Assembly: GCA_036558905.1 (NCBI GenBank)
Contig: DATBER010000148.1
Location: 1 to 64,000 of the forward strand
Direction of reading: 5' to 3'
DNA length: 64,000 bases
Source: DASXRA01 sp036558905
Lineage (GTDB): Bacteria; Actinomycetota; Actinomycetes; Mycobacteriales; Jatrophihabitantaceae
This document shows positions 33,405-41,950 of the stretch, one piece after another (position 1 is the first letter of the stretch; every line of letters starts with the position of its first letter). Made by a program: the position numbers and the translations under genes. The notes under the pieces are model-generated. The model was not told the DNA's origin, did no database searches, and saw only the letters and a program-made list of their open reading frames with translations.

Positions 33405-34394
33405 GTGACGCAGGCAACGCAGCACCGCAACGTCATCATCGTGGGCTCGGGCCCGGCGGGGTACACGGCTGGGTTGTACACGGCGCGGGCGGATCTGAAG
33501 CCGTTGCTGTTCGAGGGTTCGCAGTTCGGTGGGGCGTTGATGAACACCACCGATGTGGAGAACTATCCGGGCTTTCCGGACGGGATCATGGGTCCGGAGT
33601 TGATGGCGCACATGCGTGCGCAGGCCGAGCGCTTCGGCGCCGAGATCGTGTCTGATGACGTGACCGAGGTGGAGTTGACCGGCCCGGTCAAGGTGGTGCG
33701 CACCCACGGCGCGGAGTACACCGCGGACACGGTGATCTTGGCGATGGGATCGGGGTATCGACGCCTGGGTCTGGCCCGCGAGGACGAGCTGTCCGGGCGG
33801 GGAGTGTCGTGGTGTGCCACCTGTGACGGCTTCTTCTTCCGGGACAAGGACATTGCCGTGGTCGGTGGTGGCGACACCGCGATGGAGGAGGCCACCTTCC
33901 TGACCCGGTTCGCTCGGTCGGTGACCCTCGTGCACCGCCGCGATGCGCTGCGGGCCAGTGCGATCATGGCCGACCGGGCGTTCAACGACCCGAAGATCGA
34001 CTGGGCCTGGAACTCAGAGGTCGTCGACATCCACGGCAACGGCACCGTCGACGGAATCCGGTTGCGGGACACCGTGACCGGGGCCGAGCGGGACCTGCCG
34101 GTGCAGGGACTGTTCATCGCGATCGGGCACGACCCGCGCAGCGAGCTGGTCAAGGGCCAGGTCGAACTGGACGCCGAGGGCTACATCCTCACCCACGACG
34201 GGACCAAGACGAACCTGGACGGCGTGTTCGCCGCCGGCGACGTGGTCGATCACATCTACCGGCAGGCCGTCACCGCCGCCGGCACCGGCTGCCAAGCCGC
34301 CCTGGACGCCGAGCGCTACCTCAGCCGCCTGCACGACCTGGCCGGAGTCACCGGCCCCGGTGGTGTCGCGGCTGTCACGGCCGGTACGGAATGA
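33405..34394 (+). CDS. trxB: Thioredoxin reductase
   Basis: The 329-residue flavoenzyme reduces thioredoxin with NADPH. It shows the FAD motif VIIVGSGPAGYTAGLYTARA, the redox-active CATC in VSWCATCDGFFF, the NADPH motif VAVVGGGDTAMEEATFL and the C-terminal FAD motif VFAAGDVVDHIYRQAVTAAG. The GTG start was chosen because it is preceded by GAGGG and begins the conserved part; the frame is open upstream without homology. A SigR-type promoter lies just ahead. trxA follows after 52 bases. Confidence 0.97.
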   Translation: MTQATQHRNVIIVGSGPAGYTAGLYTARADLKPLLFEGSQFGGALMNTTDVENYPGFPDGIMGPELMAHMRAQAERFGAEIVSDDVTEVELTGPVKVVRTHGAEYTADTVILAMGSGYRRLGLAREDELSGRGVSWCATCDGFFFRDKDIAVVGGGDTAMEEATFLTRFARSVTLVHRRDALRASAIMADRAFNDPKIDWAWNSEVVDIHGNGTVDGIRLRDTVTGAERDLPVQGLFIAIGHDPRSELVKGQVELDAEGYILTHDGTKTNLDGVFAAGDVVDHIYRQAVTAAGTGCQAALDAERYLSRLHDLAGVTGPGGVAAVTAGTE

Positions 34395-34446
34395 GCGCCT
34401 AGCAAGCACGGTTACACCACTGCATCCCAACCAATCAGGAGAACCC

Positions 34447-34773
34447 ATGGGTCAGAACACGAAGACCGTCACCGACGCCACCTTCGCCGACGAGGTCCTG
34501 CAGGCCGACGGCCCGGTGCTGGTCGACTTCTGGGCCGAGTGGTGCGGACCGTGCAAGATGGTCTCCCCGGTGCTGGACGAGATCGCCGGTGAGTACCCGG
34601 ACAAGCTCACGGTCGCCAAGGTGAACATCGACGAGAACCCGAGCATTGCCCGCGATTACCAGATCATGTCGATTCCGACCATGTCGGTCTTCGACAAGGG
34701 CCGGGTCGTGAAGTCGATCATCGGCGCCCGGCCGAAGGCGGCCATTCTCAAGGAACTATCCGACTTCATCTAA
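34447..34773 (+). CDS. trxA: Thioredoxin
   Basis: The 108-residue protein has the active site VDFWAEWCGPCKMVSPVLDE, the cis-Pro SIPTMSVFDKG and the usual thioredoxin length. AGGAGA is placed six bases before the ATG. It is the electron acceptor of the adjacent thioredoxin reductase. A long hairpin just downstream ends the operon. Confidence 0.97.
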   Translation: MGQNTKTVTDATFADEVLQADGPVLVDFWAEWCGPCKMVSPVLDEIAGEYPDKLTVAKVNIDENPSIARDYQIMSIPTMSVFDKGRVVKSIIGARPKAAILKELSDFI

Positions 34774-34785
34774 TTCGGACTTCGC

Positions 34786-34820
34786 GACAAAGGCGGTCAC
34801 CCCAGGTGGCCGCCTTTGTC
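34786..34820. terminator. Terminator after trxA
   Basis: A 16-bp inverted repeat with one mismatch, GACAAAGGCGGTCACC and GGTGGCCGCCTTTGTC, encloses a 3-base loop. The arm ends in CTTTGTC, giving a modest T-rich tail. Confidence 0.8.
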
Positions 34821-34942
34821 ATGTTTGTTAGGCTCCGATCCAGCGGGGACGCGCGGGTGCTGGTCCATTCGGTATCTGCGGCGCGCTGGGGCACAATATG
34901 TACGCCGTCAATGCCGACTAGCTCGTGAGGTCTCTCGCTCTG

Positions 34943-36061
34943 ATGCAGGTACTCCGCCGCGGCGCCAATGGGGACGCCGTCGCCGAAGTGCGACGCGTTC
35001 TCGCCGGACTCGGGCTGATCGCCAACGTCGATCAGGCTGCCGAGTCGAGTTATGACGACGCCACTGAGTTGGCAGTCAGGCACTTTCAGCAACGACGCGG
35101 CCTGTCCGTCGACGGCATCGTCGGCCGCGAGACGTGGTCCGCGCTCGCCGGCGCGCGCTGGCGACTGGGCGATCGGGTGCTGGCTCACAACGCCACCAAC
35201 CCGCTGGCCGGCGACGACGTCGTCTCGCTACAGGAGCAGTTGCTCGAGATGGGCTACGACATCGTCCGGCCCGACGGCGTGTTCGGGCGGCGGACCGAGA
35301 GCGCGCTGCGGGCCTTCCAGCACGACTACGGGCTGACGCCTGACGCCATCTGCGGGCCGGCCACGCTGCGGGCGCTGCGCCAGCTCACCCGGCGGGTGAT
35401 CGGCGGCCGTCCCCAGTTGCTGCGCGAGCAGATGCGCGTCGCCGAGTCGGGCCCCAGCCTGCTCGGCAAGCGGCTGGTGCTCGACCCGGGCCACGGCGGA
35501 GCCGATCGGGGCGTCGAGGCCGACGGGGTCTGCGAGGCCGAAATCGCCTGGGACCTCGCCACTCGCCTCGAGGGCCGGCTCACCGCCCTGGGCGTCACGA
35601 CCTGGCTGACTCGCGGGCCGCACAACGGCAAGACCGACGAGGAGCGGGCCGGCTTCGCCAACGAGGTCGGTGCCGACGCCCTGCTTTCGCTGCACGTCGA
35701 CGGCGCGGCCTCGCCGCTGGCCAACGGCCTGGCCAGCTACCACTACGGCGCCGGCGAGTCGAGCTCGACGATCGGCGAGCGGCTGGCCGAGCTGGCCCAG
35801 CGCGAACTGGTGGCCCGCACCGGCATGCTCAACGGCCGGGTGCATCCCAAAAGCTGGGCGCTGCTGCGACTGACCCGCATGCCCACCGTCCGGATCGAGG
35901 TCGGCTACCTGACCTCGCCCATCGACCGGGCCCGGCTGGTCGACCCGGCCTTCCGCGACACCGTGGCCGAGGGGCTGCTGGTGGCCGTCCAGCGGCTGTA
36001 CCTTCCCAAGGCGCAGGACCCGCCGACCGGCGTCATGCGCATCCCGGCCATCGCCTCGTAG
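34943..36061 (+). CDS. cwlM: CwlM-like N-acetylmuramoyl-L-alanine amidase with two peptidoglycan-binding domains
   Basis: The 372-residue protein has two PG_binding_1 domains (about residues 1-70, with AVRHFQQRRGLSVDGIVGRE, and 75-145, with ALRAFQHDYGLTPDAICGPA). An Amidase_3 domain follows. There is no signal peptide, so it is cytoplasmic like mycobacterial CwlM, which acts as a PknB-controlled activator of MurA. All amidase zinc ligands and the catalytic Glu appear present: His184 in DPGHGG, Glu198, His251 in LHVDG and Glu319 in RIEVGY. No Shine-Dalgarno clearly decides the start; a GTG at 34925 is an alternative. Confidence 0.9.
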   Translation: MQVLRRGANGDAVAEVRRVLAGLGLIANVDQAAESSYDDATELAVRHFQQRRGLSVDGIVGRETWSALAGARWRLGDRVLAHNATNPLAGDDVVSLQEQLLEMGYDIVRPDGVFGRRTESALRAFQHDYGLTPDAICGPATLRALRQLTRRVIGGRPQLLREQMRVAESGPSLLGKRLVLDPGHGGADRGVEADGVCEAEIAWDLATRLEGRLTALGVTTWLTRGPHNGKTDEERAGFANEVGADALLSLHVDGAASPLANGLASYHYGAGESSSTIGERLAELAQRELVARTGMLNGRVHPKSWALLRLTRMPTVRIEVGYLTSPIDRARLVDPAFRDTVAEGLLVAVQRLYLPKAQDPPTGVMRIPAIAS

Positions 36062-36062
36062 C

Positions 36063-36701
36063 TCACCACCGGGACAGCGCCGGCGACGAGATCGACGACA
36101 CCAGCCGTTCCAGGGCGTACTCGACGTCCTCGCGCCAGGACGCGGTGGTCTTGATGTCCAGGCGCAGCCGCGGGAAGTGCGGATGCGGGCGCACCGTCTT
36201 GAAGCCAACCGCCAGCAGGTAGTCGGCCGGCAGCACGCAGGCCTTGCCGGGCTTCCCCTCCGTCGCGGCGTCGTGCGTGCCGAACGCCTCGATCGCCTTC
36301 AGCCCCCGACGGGCAACGTCTCCGGCGACCGCCTGCACCAGCACGCGGCCCAAGCCTCGTCCGACGAACTCCGGCAGCAGCCGCGCGGTCATCAGCAGCA
36401 CGGCGTCCGGGCTGATCGGCGAGGTGGCGAATGCCGCCGAACGCGGCACATAGGCCGGCGGGGCGAACAACACGTAGCCGGCCGGCACGCCGTCGACGTA
36501 GATCAGCTTCCCGCAGCTACCCCATTCGAGCAGGGTGTCGGATATCCAGGCCTCCTTCTCCAGGTCGGTTCCGCCCGCCTCGCGAGCCTTCTCGCCGGCC
36601 ACCGGATCGAGCTCCCAGAACACGCACGAACGGCACCGGACCGGAAGGTCGCCGAGATTGTCGAGGGTGATGTTCACCAGCCTCCGGGCCAACCGGACCA
36701 C
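36063..36701 (-). CDS. GNAT-family acetyltransferase
   Basis: The protein of about 212 residues contains the family motif NLGDLPVRCRSCVFWELDP with a CRSC pair, then LLPEFVGRGLGRVLVQAVAG, the acetyl-CoA-binding GRGLGR loop of GNAT proteins. The same gene (Rv3916c position) lies convergent to cwlM in many actinobacteria. The acetyl acceptor is unknown. The frame is open much further upstream into alaA; the start was placed at a GTG (VVRLARRLVNITLD) that begins the conserved part, and a GTG at 36677 is possible. Confidence 0.85.
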   Translation of the reverse strand: MVRLARRLVNITLDNLGDLPVRCRSCVFWELDPVAGEKAREAGGTDLEKEAWISDTLLEWGSCGKLIYVDGVPAGYVLFAPPAYVPRSAAFATSPISPDAVLLMTARLLPEFVGRGLGRVLVQAVAGDVARRGLKAIEAFGTHDAATEGKPGKACVLPADYLLAVGFKTVRPHPHFPRLRLDIKTTASWREDVEYALERLVSSISSPALSRW

Positions 36702-36757
36702 TCCCAAGCTCGTGGTGCGCTCCCGCCATCCTCGATGGTAGGCGGCCGGTGTGAACT

Positions 36758-37972
36758 TCAGGTACGGCGATAGCCGTTCAGGAAGACGCCGATGCGGCCG
36801 ATCGCCTCGGTCAGGTCGTCGGCCCGGGGGAGGGTGACGATGCGCAGGTGGTCGGGTCGGGGCCAGTTGAACCCGCTGCCCTGCACGACGAGCACGTGCT
36901 GCTCGCGCAGCAGCTGGAGCACGAACTGCTGGTCGTCCTCGATCGGGTAGAGCTCCGGGTCGAGGCGGGGGAAGACGTAGAGCGCGCCACGCGGCTGCAC
37001 GCACGTGACGCCGGGCAACTCCTTGAGCGCGGCCATCGCCGCGTCGCGCTGCTCGCGCAGCCGCCCGCCCGGTAGCACCAGGTCGTGGATGCTCTGCCGC
37101 CCGCCCAGCGCCGTCTGCACCGCGTGCTGCGCGGGTACGTTCGCACACAGCCTCATGTTGGCCAGGATGGTGATGCCCTCGAGGTAGCTGGCCGCGGGCC
37201 GCTTCGGCCCGGTGACCATCAGCCACGCGCTGCGAAATCCAGCCAGCCTGTAGGCCTTGGAAAGCCCGTTGAACGTGAGGACGAACAGGTCGGGAGCCAC
37301 TGCGCTGAACGGTGTGTGGGTCGCGTCGTCGTAGAGGATCTTGTCGTAGATCTCGTCGGCCATGACCACGAGCCGGTGCCGACGGGCCAGCTCAGCGATC
37401 TGCTCCAGTACCCCCCTGGGGTATACCGCGCCGGTCGGATTGTTCGGGTTGATGACGACGATCGCCTTGGTACGTGGGGAGATCTTCGCCTCGAGGTCAG
37501 CCAGGTCGGGCAGCCAGCCCATGGACTCGTCGCACAGGTAGTGGACGGCCCGACCGCCGGCCAGGCTGGTGGCGGCTGTCCACAGTGGATAGTCGGGCGC
37601 CGGGATGAGCACCTCGTCGCCGTCGTCGAGCATGGCCTGCAGGCACATGGTGATCAGCTCGCTGACCCCGTTGCCGAGCCACACATCGTCGACGGTCACC
37701 TCGCTAATACCGCGCTGCTGGTAGTGCTGCACGATCGCGGTACGGGCCGACAGGAGTCCCTGCGAGTCCGAGTAGCCTTGCGACGCCGGCAGGTTGCGGA
37801 TGACGTCGACCAGGATCTCTTCGGGGGCCTCGAACCCGAACGGAGCCGGGTTGCCGATGTTGAGCTTGATGATCCGTCGGCCTTCCTCCTCGAGGCGTTT
37901 GGCCTCTTCGAGTACCGGACCGCGGATGTCGTAAAGAACGTTTTCGAGCTTGCGCGACTGACTCAGCTGCAC
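36758..37972 (-). CDS. alaA: Glutamate-pyruvate (alanine) aminotransferase, AlaA type
   Basis: The 404-residue PLP enzyme begins near VQLSQSRKLENVLYDIRGPV and follows E. coli AlaA closely: LNIGNPAPFGFEAPEEILVD, PDYPLWTAATSLAGGRAVHY, VINPNNPTGAVYPR, ADEIYDKILYDDA, and the Schiff-base Lys in TFNGLSKAYRLAGFRSAW. It interconverts pyruvate and alanine using glutamate. The start codon is a GTG with no clear ribosome-binding site; an adjacent upstream GTG is equally possible. Confidence 0.93.
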   Translation of the reverse strand: MQLSQSRKLENVLYDIRGPVLEEAKRLEEEGRRIIKLNIGNPAPFGFEAPEEILVDVIRNLPASQGYSDSQGLLSARTAIVQHYQQRGISEVTVDDVWLGNGVSELITMCLQAMLDDGDEVLIPAPDYPLWTAATSLAGGRAVHYLCDESMGWLPDLADLEAKISPRTKAIVVINPNNPTGAVYPRGVLEQIAELARRHRLVVMADEIYDKILYDDATHTPFSAVAPDLFVLTFNGLSKAYRLAGFRSAWLMVTGPKRPAASYLEGITILANMRLCANVPAQHAVQTALGGRQSIHDLVLPGGRLREQRDAAMAALKELPGVTCVQPRGALYVFPRLDPELYPIEDDQQFVLQLLREQHVLVVQGSGFNWPRPDHLRIVTLPRADDLTEAIGRIGVFLNGYRRT

Positions 37973-38011
37973 CACGCACGCAACGATCGCACAACCCGCT
38001 TGGATGGGGCC

Positions 38012-38614
38012 ATGGAGTTCACCGAGGTGGTGCGCCGTCGCCGGATGGTCCGCGCCTACGATCCGTCGCGTCCCGTTCCCCGCGCCGTCATCGACGAACT
38101 GCTCGAACTGGCCACCCACGCCCCGTCGGCCGGGTTCAGCCAGGGCTGGCAGTTCCTCGTGCTGGACACGCCGGCCGGATGCGATGCGTTCTGGAAGGCG
38201 ACCGCCGACCCGGGGGAGCTGCCCGACTCCTGGCTGACCGGTATGCAGACGGCGCCGGCGCTGATCATTCCGTTCTCGGACAAGCAGGCCTACCTCGACC
38301 GATACGCCGAGCCGGACAAGGGCTGGACTGACCGCGACGAGGCCCGCTGGCCGGTGCCGTACTGGGACGTCGACACGGGAATGGCGGCGTTGCTCGTGCT
38401 GCTCGGCGCGGTCGACCTCGAGCTGGGCGCGTGCTTCTTCGGCATACCGACCGAGCACTGGGACGCGCTGCGGGCCGCGTTCGCGGTGCCGGGACGGCTG
38501 ACGCCGATTGGCGTGATCTCGCTGGGCTACCGAGCTCCGGATCGTCGCTCGCCGTCGCTGCGGCGGGGCCGGCGATCCCTCGACGACGTGGTGGCCTACG
38601 GCTCGTTCGGCTGA
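38012..38614 (+). CDS. Nitroreductase-family FMN oxidoreductase
   Basis: The 200-residue protein starts MEFTEVVRRRRMVRAYDPSR, with the FMN-binding RRRMVRAYxP motif, and continues with ATHAPSAGFSQGWQFLVLDT. LLGAVDLELGACFFGIP and the C-terminal LTPIGVISLGYRAPD complete the fold. It uses NAD(P)H to reduce an unknown substrate. The last 19 bases overlap the end of parB on the opposite strand. Confidence 0.92.
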   Translation: MEFTEVVRRRRMVRAYDPSRPVPRAVIDELLELATHAPSAGFSQGWQFLVLDTPAGCDAFWKATADPGELPDSWLTGMQTAPALIIPFSDKQAYLDRYAEPDKGWTDRDEARWPVPYWDVDTGMAALLVLLGAVDLELGACFFGIPTEHWDALRAAFAVPGRLTPIGVISLGYRAPDRRSPSLRRGRRSLDDVVAYGSFG

Positions 38615-39600
38615 CGGAGACCGTTGGCCAGCTGCGGGGCGATCAGGCCGACGATGCGCTCCAGGTCGTCGACCGAGGCGAACTCGACGGTGATCTTGCC
38701 CTTGCGTCGTCCCAGGTCGACCCGCACCCGGGTGTCGAACACGTCGGAGAGCTTGTCGGCCAGGTCGGTCACGCCGGGAGCCACCATGCGCGCAGCGGCG
38801 GCCTTGCGAGTACGCGCCTTCTCGGTGTGCCCGTGGGCGTGGAGGGTGGCGAGCTCCTCGGTGGCGCGCACCGACAGTCCCTCGGCGACTATGCGTCCGG
38901 CCAGTTCCTCCTGCGCGTCGCGGTCCTCGACGGCGAGCAGGGCCCGGGCGTGCCCGGCCGACAGCACGCCGGCGGCCACCCGACGCTGCACGGGCACCGG
39001 CAGGTTGAGCAGCCGGATCGTGTTGCTGATCTGCGGACGGCTGCGGCCGATGCGCAGGGCCAGCTCCTCGTGCGTGGTGCCGAACTCCTCAAGCAGCTGC
39101 TGGTAGGCCGCCGCCTCCTCCAGCGGGTTGAGGGCGGCCCGGTGAATGTTCTCGAGCAGCGCATCGCGCAGCATCGCGTCGTCGTCGGTGTCCCGCACGA
39201 TGGCCGGGATGGTGGCCAGGCCGGCCTGGCTGGCCGCGCGCAGGCGGCGCTCGCCCATGACCAGCTCGTAGCCCTCGTCGCGCCGGCGGACCACCACGGG
39301 CTGCAGCACGCCGAACTCGCGGATCGAGTGGGTCAGCTCGGCCAGCGCGTCCTCGTCGAAGACCTGCCGGGGCTGACGGGGGTTGGCCGAGACGGCCGCG
39401 ACCTCGATCTCGGTGAACGTCGCTCCAGGCACCGGCAGCGGGCCGTCCGGAGTCGTCACCGGCGTACCCGCCGACGGGGTCGGCGATGCGGGCACCGCCG
39501 ATGCTCCGTTGGGCCTCGCGCCGTCCGGAGGCGCCGCCGGTGCGGTCGGGATCAGTGCACCGAGCCCCCGCCCGAGCCCACCCACTCGCGTCTTGCTCAT
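38596..39600 (-). CDS. parB: Chromosome-partitioning protein ParB
   Basis: The 334-residue CTPase/DNA-binding protein has the ParB N-terminal box (QPRQVFDEDALAELTHSIRE, then GERRLRAASQAGL). A helix-turn-helix follows (TTHEELALRIGRSRPQISNT) and then a C-terminal dimerisation domain. The first 80 residues are Pro/Ala/Gly-rich. It binds the parS sites inside parA and spreads to organise the origin. Its start overlaps the parA stop (ATGA), so the two are one operon. Confidence 0.97.
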   Translation of the reverse strand: MSKTRVGGLGRGLGALIPTAPAAPPDGARPNGASAVPASPTPSAGTPVTTPDGPLPVPGATFTEIEVAAVSANPRQPRQVFDEDALAELTHSIREFGVLQPVVVRRRDEGYELVMGERRLRAASQAGLATIPAIVRDTDDDAMLRDALLENIHRAALNPLEEAAAYQQLLEEFGTTHEELALRIGRSRPQISNTIRLLNLPVPVQRRVAAGVLSAGHARALLAVEDRDAQEELAGRIVAEGLSVRATEELATLHAHGHTEKARTRKAAAARMVAPGVTDLADKLSDVFDTRVRVDLGRRKGKITVEFASVDDLERIVGLIAPQLANGLRQPNEP

Positions 39601-40655
39601 TGACTCCCTGCCTCCTGCTCACCGCTCGGTGCTGCCTCTGTCGGACCCGGTTCGCCGGTCGAGACTGGTTCGCCCGCCGGGACGCCACCTGGCTGCTCGC
39701 CGGACCGTCCTCGGATGGCCAATTCGCGGGCCGCCTCGAGGTAGCCGACCGCGCCGCGCGATCCGGCGTCGTACGTCATCACGGTCTGCCCGAAGCCGGG
39801 CGCCTCGGACACCCGCACGTTGCGGGGGATGACCGACTCGATCACCAGTGAGCCGAAGTGGCTGCGCACGTCGGCGGCCACCTGATCGGCCAGCCGGGTG
39901 CGGCTGTCGTACATGGTGAGCAGCACGGTGCTGACGGCCAGGGTCTTGTTCAGGTACGACTGCACCATCTCGATCGTGCTGAGCAACTGGGCCAGGCCCT
40001 CCAGCGCGTAGTACTCGCACTGGATCGGGATGAGCACTTCGCGAGCGGCGACGAGCGCGTTCAGGGTCAGCAGGCCGAGCGAGGGCGGGCAGTCGACGAA
40101 CACGTAGTCCATCTCGGCGCTCGCGTCGCTGGCCAGGTAGGCCGCGATGGCGCGCTGCAGGCGATGCTCGCGAGCGACCTGCGACGACAACTCGAGTTCG
40201 GCACCGGCCAGGTCGAGGGTGGCCGGCACGCAGAAGAGCGTCTCGGCGATCTCGACGGGAGCGACCGCCGTGGCGATCGGCTGGTCATCCAGCAGGATGT
40301 CGTAGGTCGACCGGGTGCCGACGTTGTGGTCGATGCCCAGGGCAGTGCTCGCGTTGCCCTGTGGGTCGAGATCGATCACCAGTACCCGCAGGCCGTGCAG
40401 GGCGAGCGCGGCGGCCAGGTTGACGGCGGTGGTTGTCTTGCCCACCCCGCCCTTCTGGTTGGCCACCGTGATGACCCGGGTGACCGGCGGGCGAGGCCAC
40501 TGCTCCTTGCGGGTGTTCAGCACCCGAAGAGCTTGAAACGCCTCACGGGCGATTGGCGAGTCCGACCAGGTTTCACGTGAAACATCGATCGACGCGGTTT
40601 CACGTGAAACCTGGCCCGTGCGGTCCGAGACTTCGTCCCGGTGGGAGTAGCTCAT
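39597..40655 (-). CDS. parA: Chromosome-partitioning ATPase ParA
   Basis: The 352-residue ATPase has the deviant Walker A VANQKGGVGKTTTAVNLAAA near residue 65, VIDLDPQGNASTALG, and FVDCPPSLGLLTLNAL. The N-terminal tail of about 55 residues contains two VSRET repeats, each encoded by a parS site. A C-terminal Pro/Gly/Glu-rich tail of about 35 residues follows the folded domain. The start is the ATG of MSYSHRDEV; a GTG one codon upstream is possible. ParA dynamics segregate ParB-bound origins. Confidence 0.96.
   Translation of the reverse strand: MSYSHRDEVSDRTGQVSRETASIDVSRETWSDSPIAREAFQALRVLNTRKEQWPRPPVTRVITVANQKGGVGKTTTAVNLAAALALHGLRVLVIDLDPQGNASTALGIDHNVGTRSTYDILLDDQPIATAVAPVEIAETLFCVPATLDLAGAELELSSQVAREHRLQRAIAAYLASDASAEMDYVFVDCPPSLGLLTLNALVAAREVLIPIQCEYYALEGLAQLLSTIEMVQSYLNKTLAVSTVLLTMYDSRTRLADQVAADVRSHFGSLVIESVIPRNVRVSEAPGFGQTVMTYDAGSRGAVGYLEAARELAIRGRSGEQPGGVPAGEPVSTGEPGPTEAAPSGEQEAGSQ
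40570..40583. promoter_or_regulatory. parS site 1 (GTTTCACGTGAAAC), within parA
   Basis: The 14-bp palindrome matches the bacterial parS consensus TGTTTCACGTGAAACA except for the outermost 5' base. It is the ParB binding and loading site. It lies in the coding sequence of parA and, read on the minus strand, encodes V-S-R-E-T. Confidence 0.95.
40597..40610. promoter_or_regulatory. parS site 2 (GTTTCACGTGAAAC), within parA
   Basis: This is an identical 14-bp palindrome with its start 27 bp from that of site 1, so it lies in the same reading frame and gives a second VSRET. The centres are 27 bp apart, about two and a half helical turns. Confidence 0.95.
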
Positions 40656-40691
40656 CACCCAGCCTCGCTGCTCGCGTGCACTCGTTGTACC

Positions 40692-41351
40692 TCAGTCTCT
40701 CCCGCGACGCGTTCGATCTCGCTGAACCGCGACGACGGTAACCGGTGTGTCCAACACATCGCGACCGCATCGCTCAATTCGCACTCCCACATCTAGCCGT
40801 CGGGGGAGCGCCGCCACTTCAGCCTCCGCCTGTGCACCCTTCATCGCCAGCAGCGTTCCGCCGACCCGTAACAACGGAAGGCACCACTTCACCAGCCGCA
40901 CCAACGGGGCGACCGCCCGAGCCGCCACCCACTCGGCGTCCCCGACGACCGACCGCACCGCCGCGACTTCCGCCCGGCCGTGCACCACCCGAACCCGCTC
41001 GCCCAGGCCCAATGACTCGACCGCCTCGGTCAGGAACGCCACGCGGCGGGCCAGCGACTCGACCAGGTCAATCCGCAGGTCGGGCCGCCGGCAGGCCATG
41101 GCCAACCCGGGCAGGCCGGCCCCGGTCCCGACGTCCACCACTCGAGCGCCGTCCGGCACGAGGTCCGCAACGACCGCGCAATTGAGCAGGTGACGATCCC
41201 ATAACCGCGGTACCTCTCGCGGGCCGATCAGCCCACGGACCACCCCGGCTGAGGCCAGCAGTTCGCCGTAACGCGCGGCCCGGTCCAGTCCCGGGCCGAA
41301 GATCTGCTCGGCTGCCGCGGGTGGTGCCGGCAGCCCAGCTTCGACCGTCAC
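40692..41351 (-). CDS. rsmG: 16S rRNA (guanine527-N7)-methyltransferase RsmG
   Basis: The 219-residue enzyme has REVPRLWDRHLLNCAVVADL, the SAM motif VVDVGTGAGLPGLAMACRRP, LVESLARRVAFLTEAVESLG and the ARAVAPL motif with conserved Arg. It methylates G527 of 16S rRNA. The frame is open upstream, but the GTG at VTVEAGLPAPPAAAEQIFGP begins the conserved part. It lies between khpB and parA in the usual actinobacterial order. Confidence 0.95.
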   Translation of the reverse strand: MTVEAGLPAPPAAAEQIFGPGLDRAARYGELLASAGVVRGLIGPREVPRLWDRHLLNCAVVADLVPDGARVVDVGTGAGLPGLAMACRRPDLRIDLVESLARRVAFLTEAVESLGLGERVRVVHGRAEVAAVRSVVGDAEWVAARAVAPLVRLVKWCLPLLRVGGTLLAMKGAQAEAEVAALPRRLDVGVRIERCGRDVLDTPVTVVAVQRDRTRRGRD

Positions 41352-41379
41352 GCGACGAGTCGGCGCAGCGCTACGGCAG

Positions 41380-41931
41380 TCACTGCTCGCTGAGCACGAC
41401 GACGCGGCGCTGCGGCTCCTCACCCTCGGACTCGCTGCGCACACCGGCGATGGCCGAGACGGCGTCGTGCACCACCTTGCGCTCGAACGGGTTCATAGGG
41501 GACAGCTTCACCGCCTCACCCGACTCGAGCACCTCCCGGGCGGTGCGCTCGGCCAGCGAGCTCAGCTCGGCCCGCCGGGCTTGCCGGTGCCCGCTCACGT
41601 CGAGCATCAGCCGGCTGCGCTCACCGGTCTGCTGCTGAACGGCCAGCCGGGTGAGCTCCTGCAACGCGTCCAGCGTCTCGCCGTTGCGGCCGACCAGCGG
41701 CTGCAGGTCGCTACCGATGATGGCCACCACGGCCCGGTCGTTCTCGACGTCGAGGTCGATGTCGCCGTCGTAGTCGACGATGTCCAGGAACCGCTCCAGG
41801 TAATCGGCCGCGATGTCTCCCTCACGCACCAGCAGATCGCCGTCCGCCGCCGTCTCGGCCCCCGACTCCGTCACGGTCTGGATATCGGACTCGGTCGGCT
41901 CGATCTCGGGGGAGACCTCGATGTCGCTCAC
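41380..41931 (-). CDS. khpB: KH/R3H RNA-binding protein KhpB (Jag)
   Basis: The 183-residue protein has an acidic N-terminus, a KH-like domain (ADYLERFLDIVDYDGDIDLD, LVGRNGETLDALQELTRLAV) and an R3H domain (MNPFERKVVHDAVSAI). It binds RNA or single-stranded nucleic acid and is linked to cell-wall and translation control in other bacteria. The GTG start follows GAAAGGAAA. It lies directly after yidC, as in most Gram-positive bacteria. Confidence 0.95.
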   Translation of the reverse strand: MSDIEVSPEIEPTESDIQTVTESGAETAADGDLLVREGDIAADYLERFLDIVDYDGDIDLDVENDRAVVAIIGSDLQPLVGRNGETLDALQELTRLAVQQQTGERSRLMLDVSGHRQARRAELSSLAERTAREVLESGEAVKLSPMNPFERKVVHDAVSAIAGVRSESEGEEPQRRVVVLSEQ

Positions 41932-41950
41932 GGGCGTTTCCTTTCCGGTT

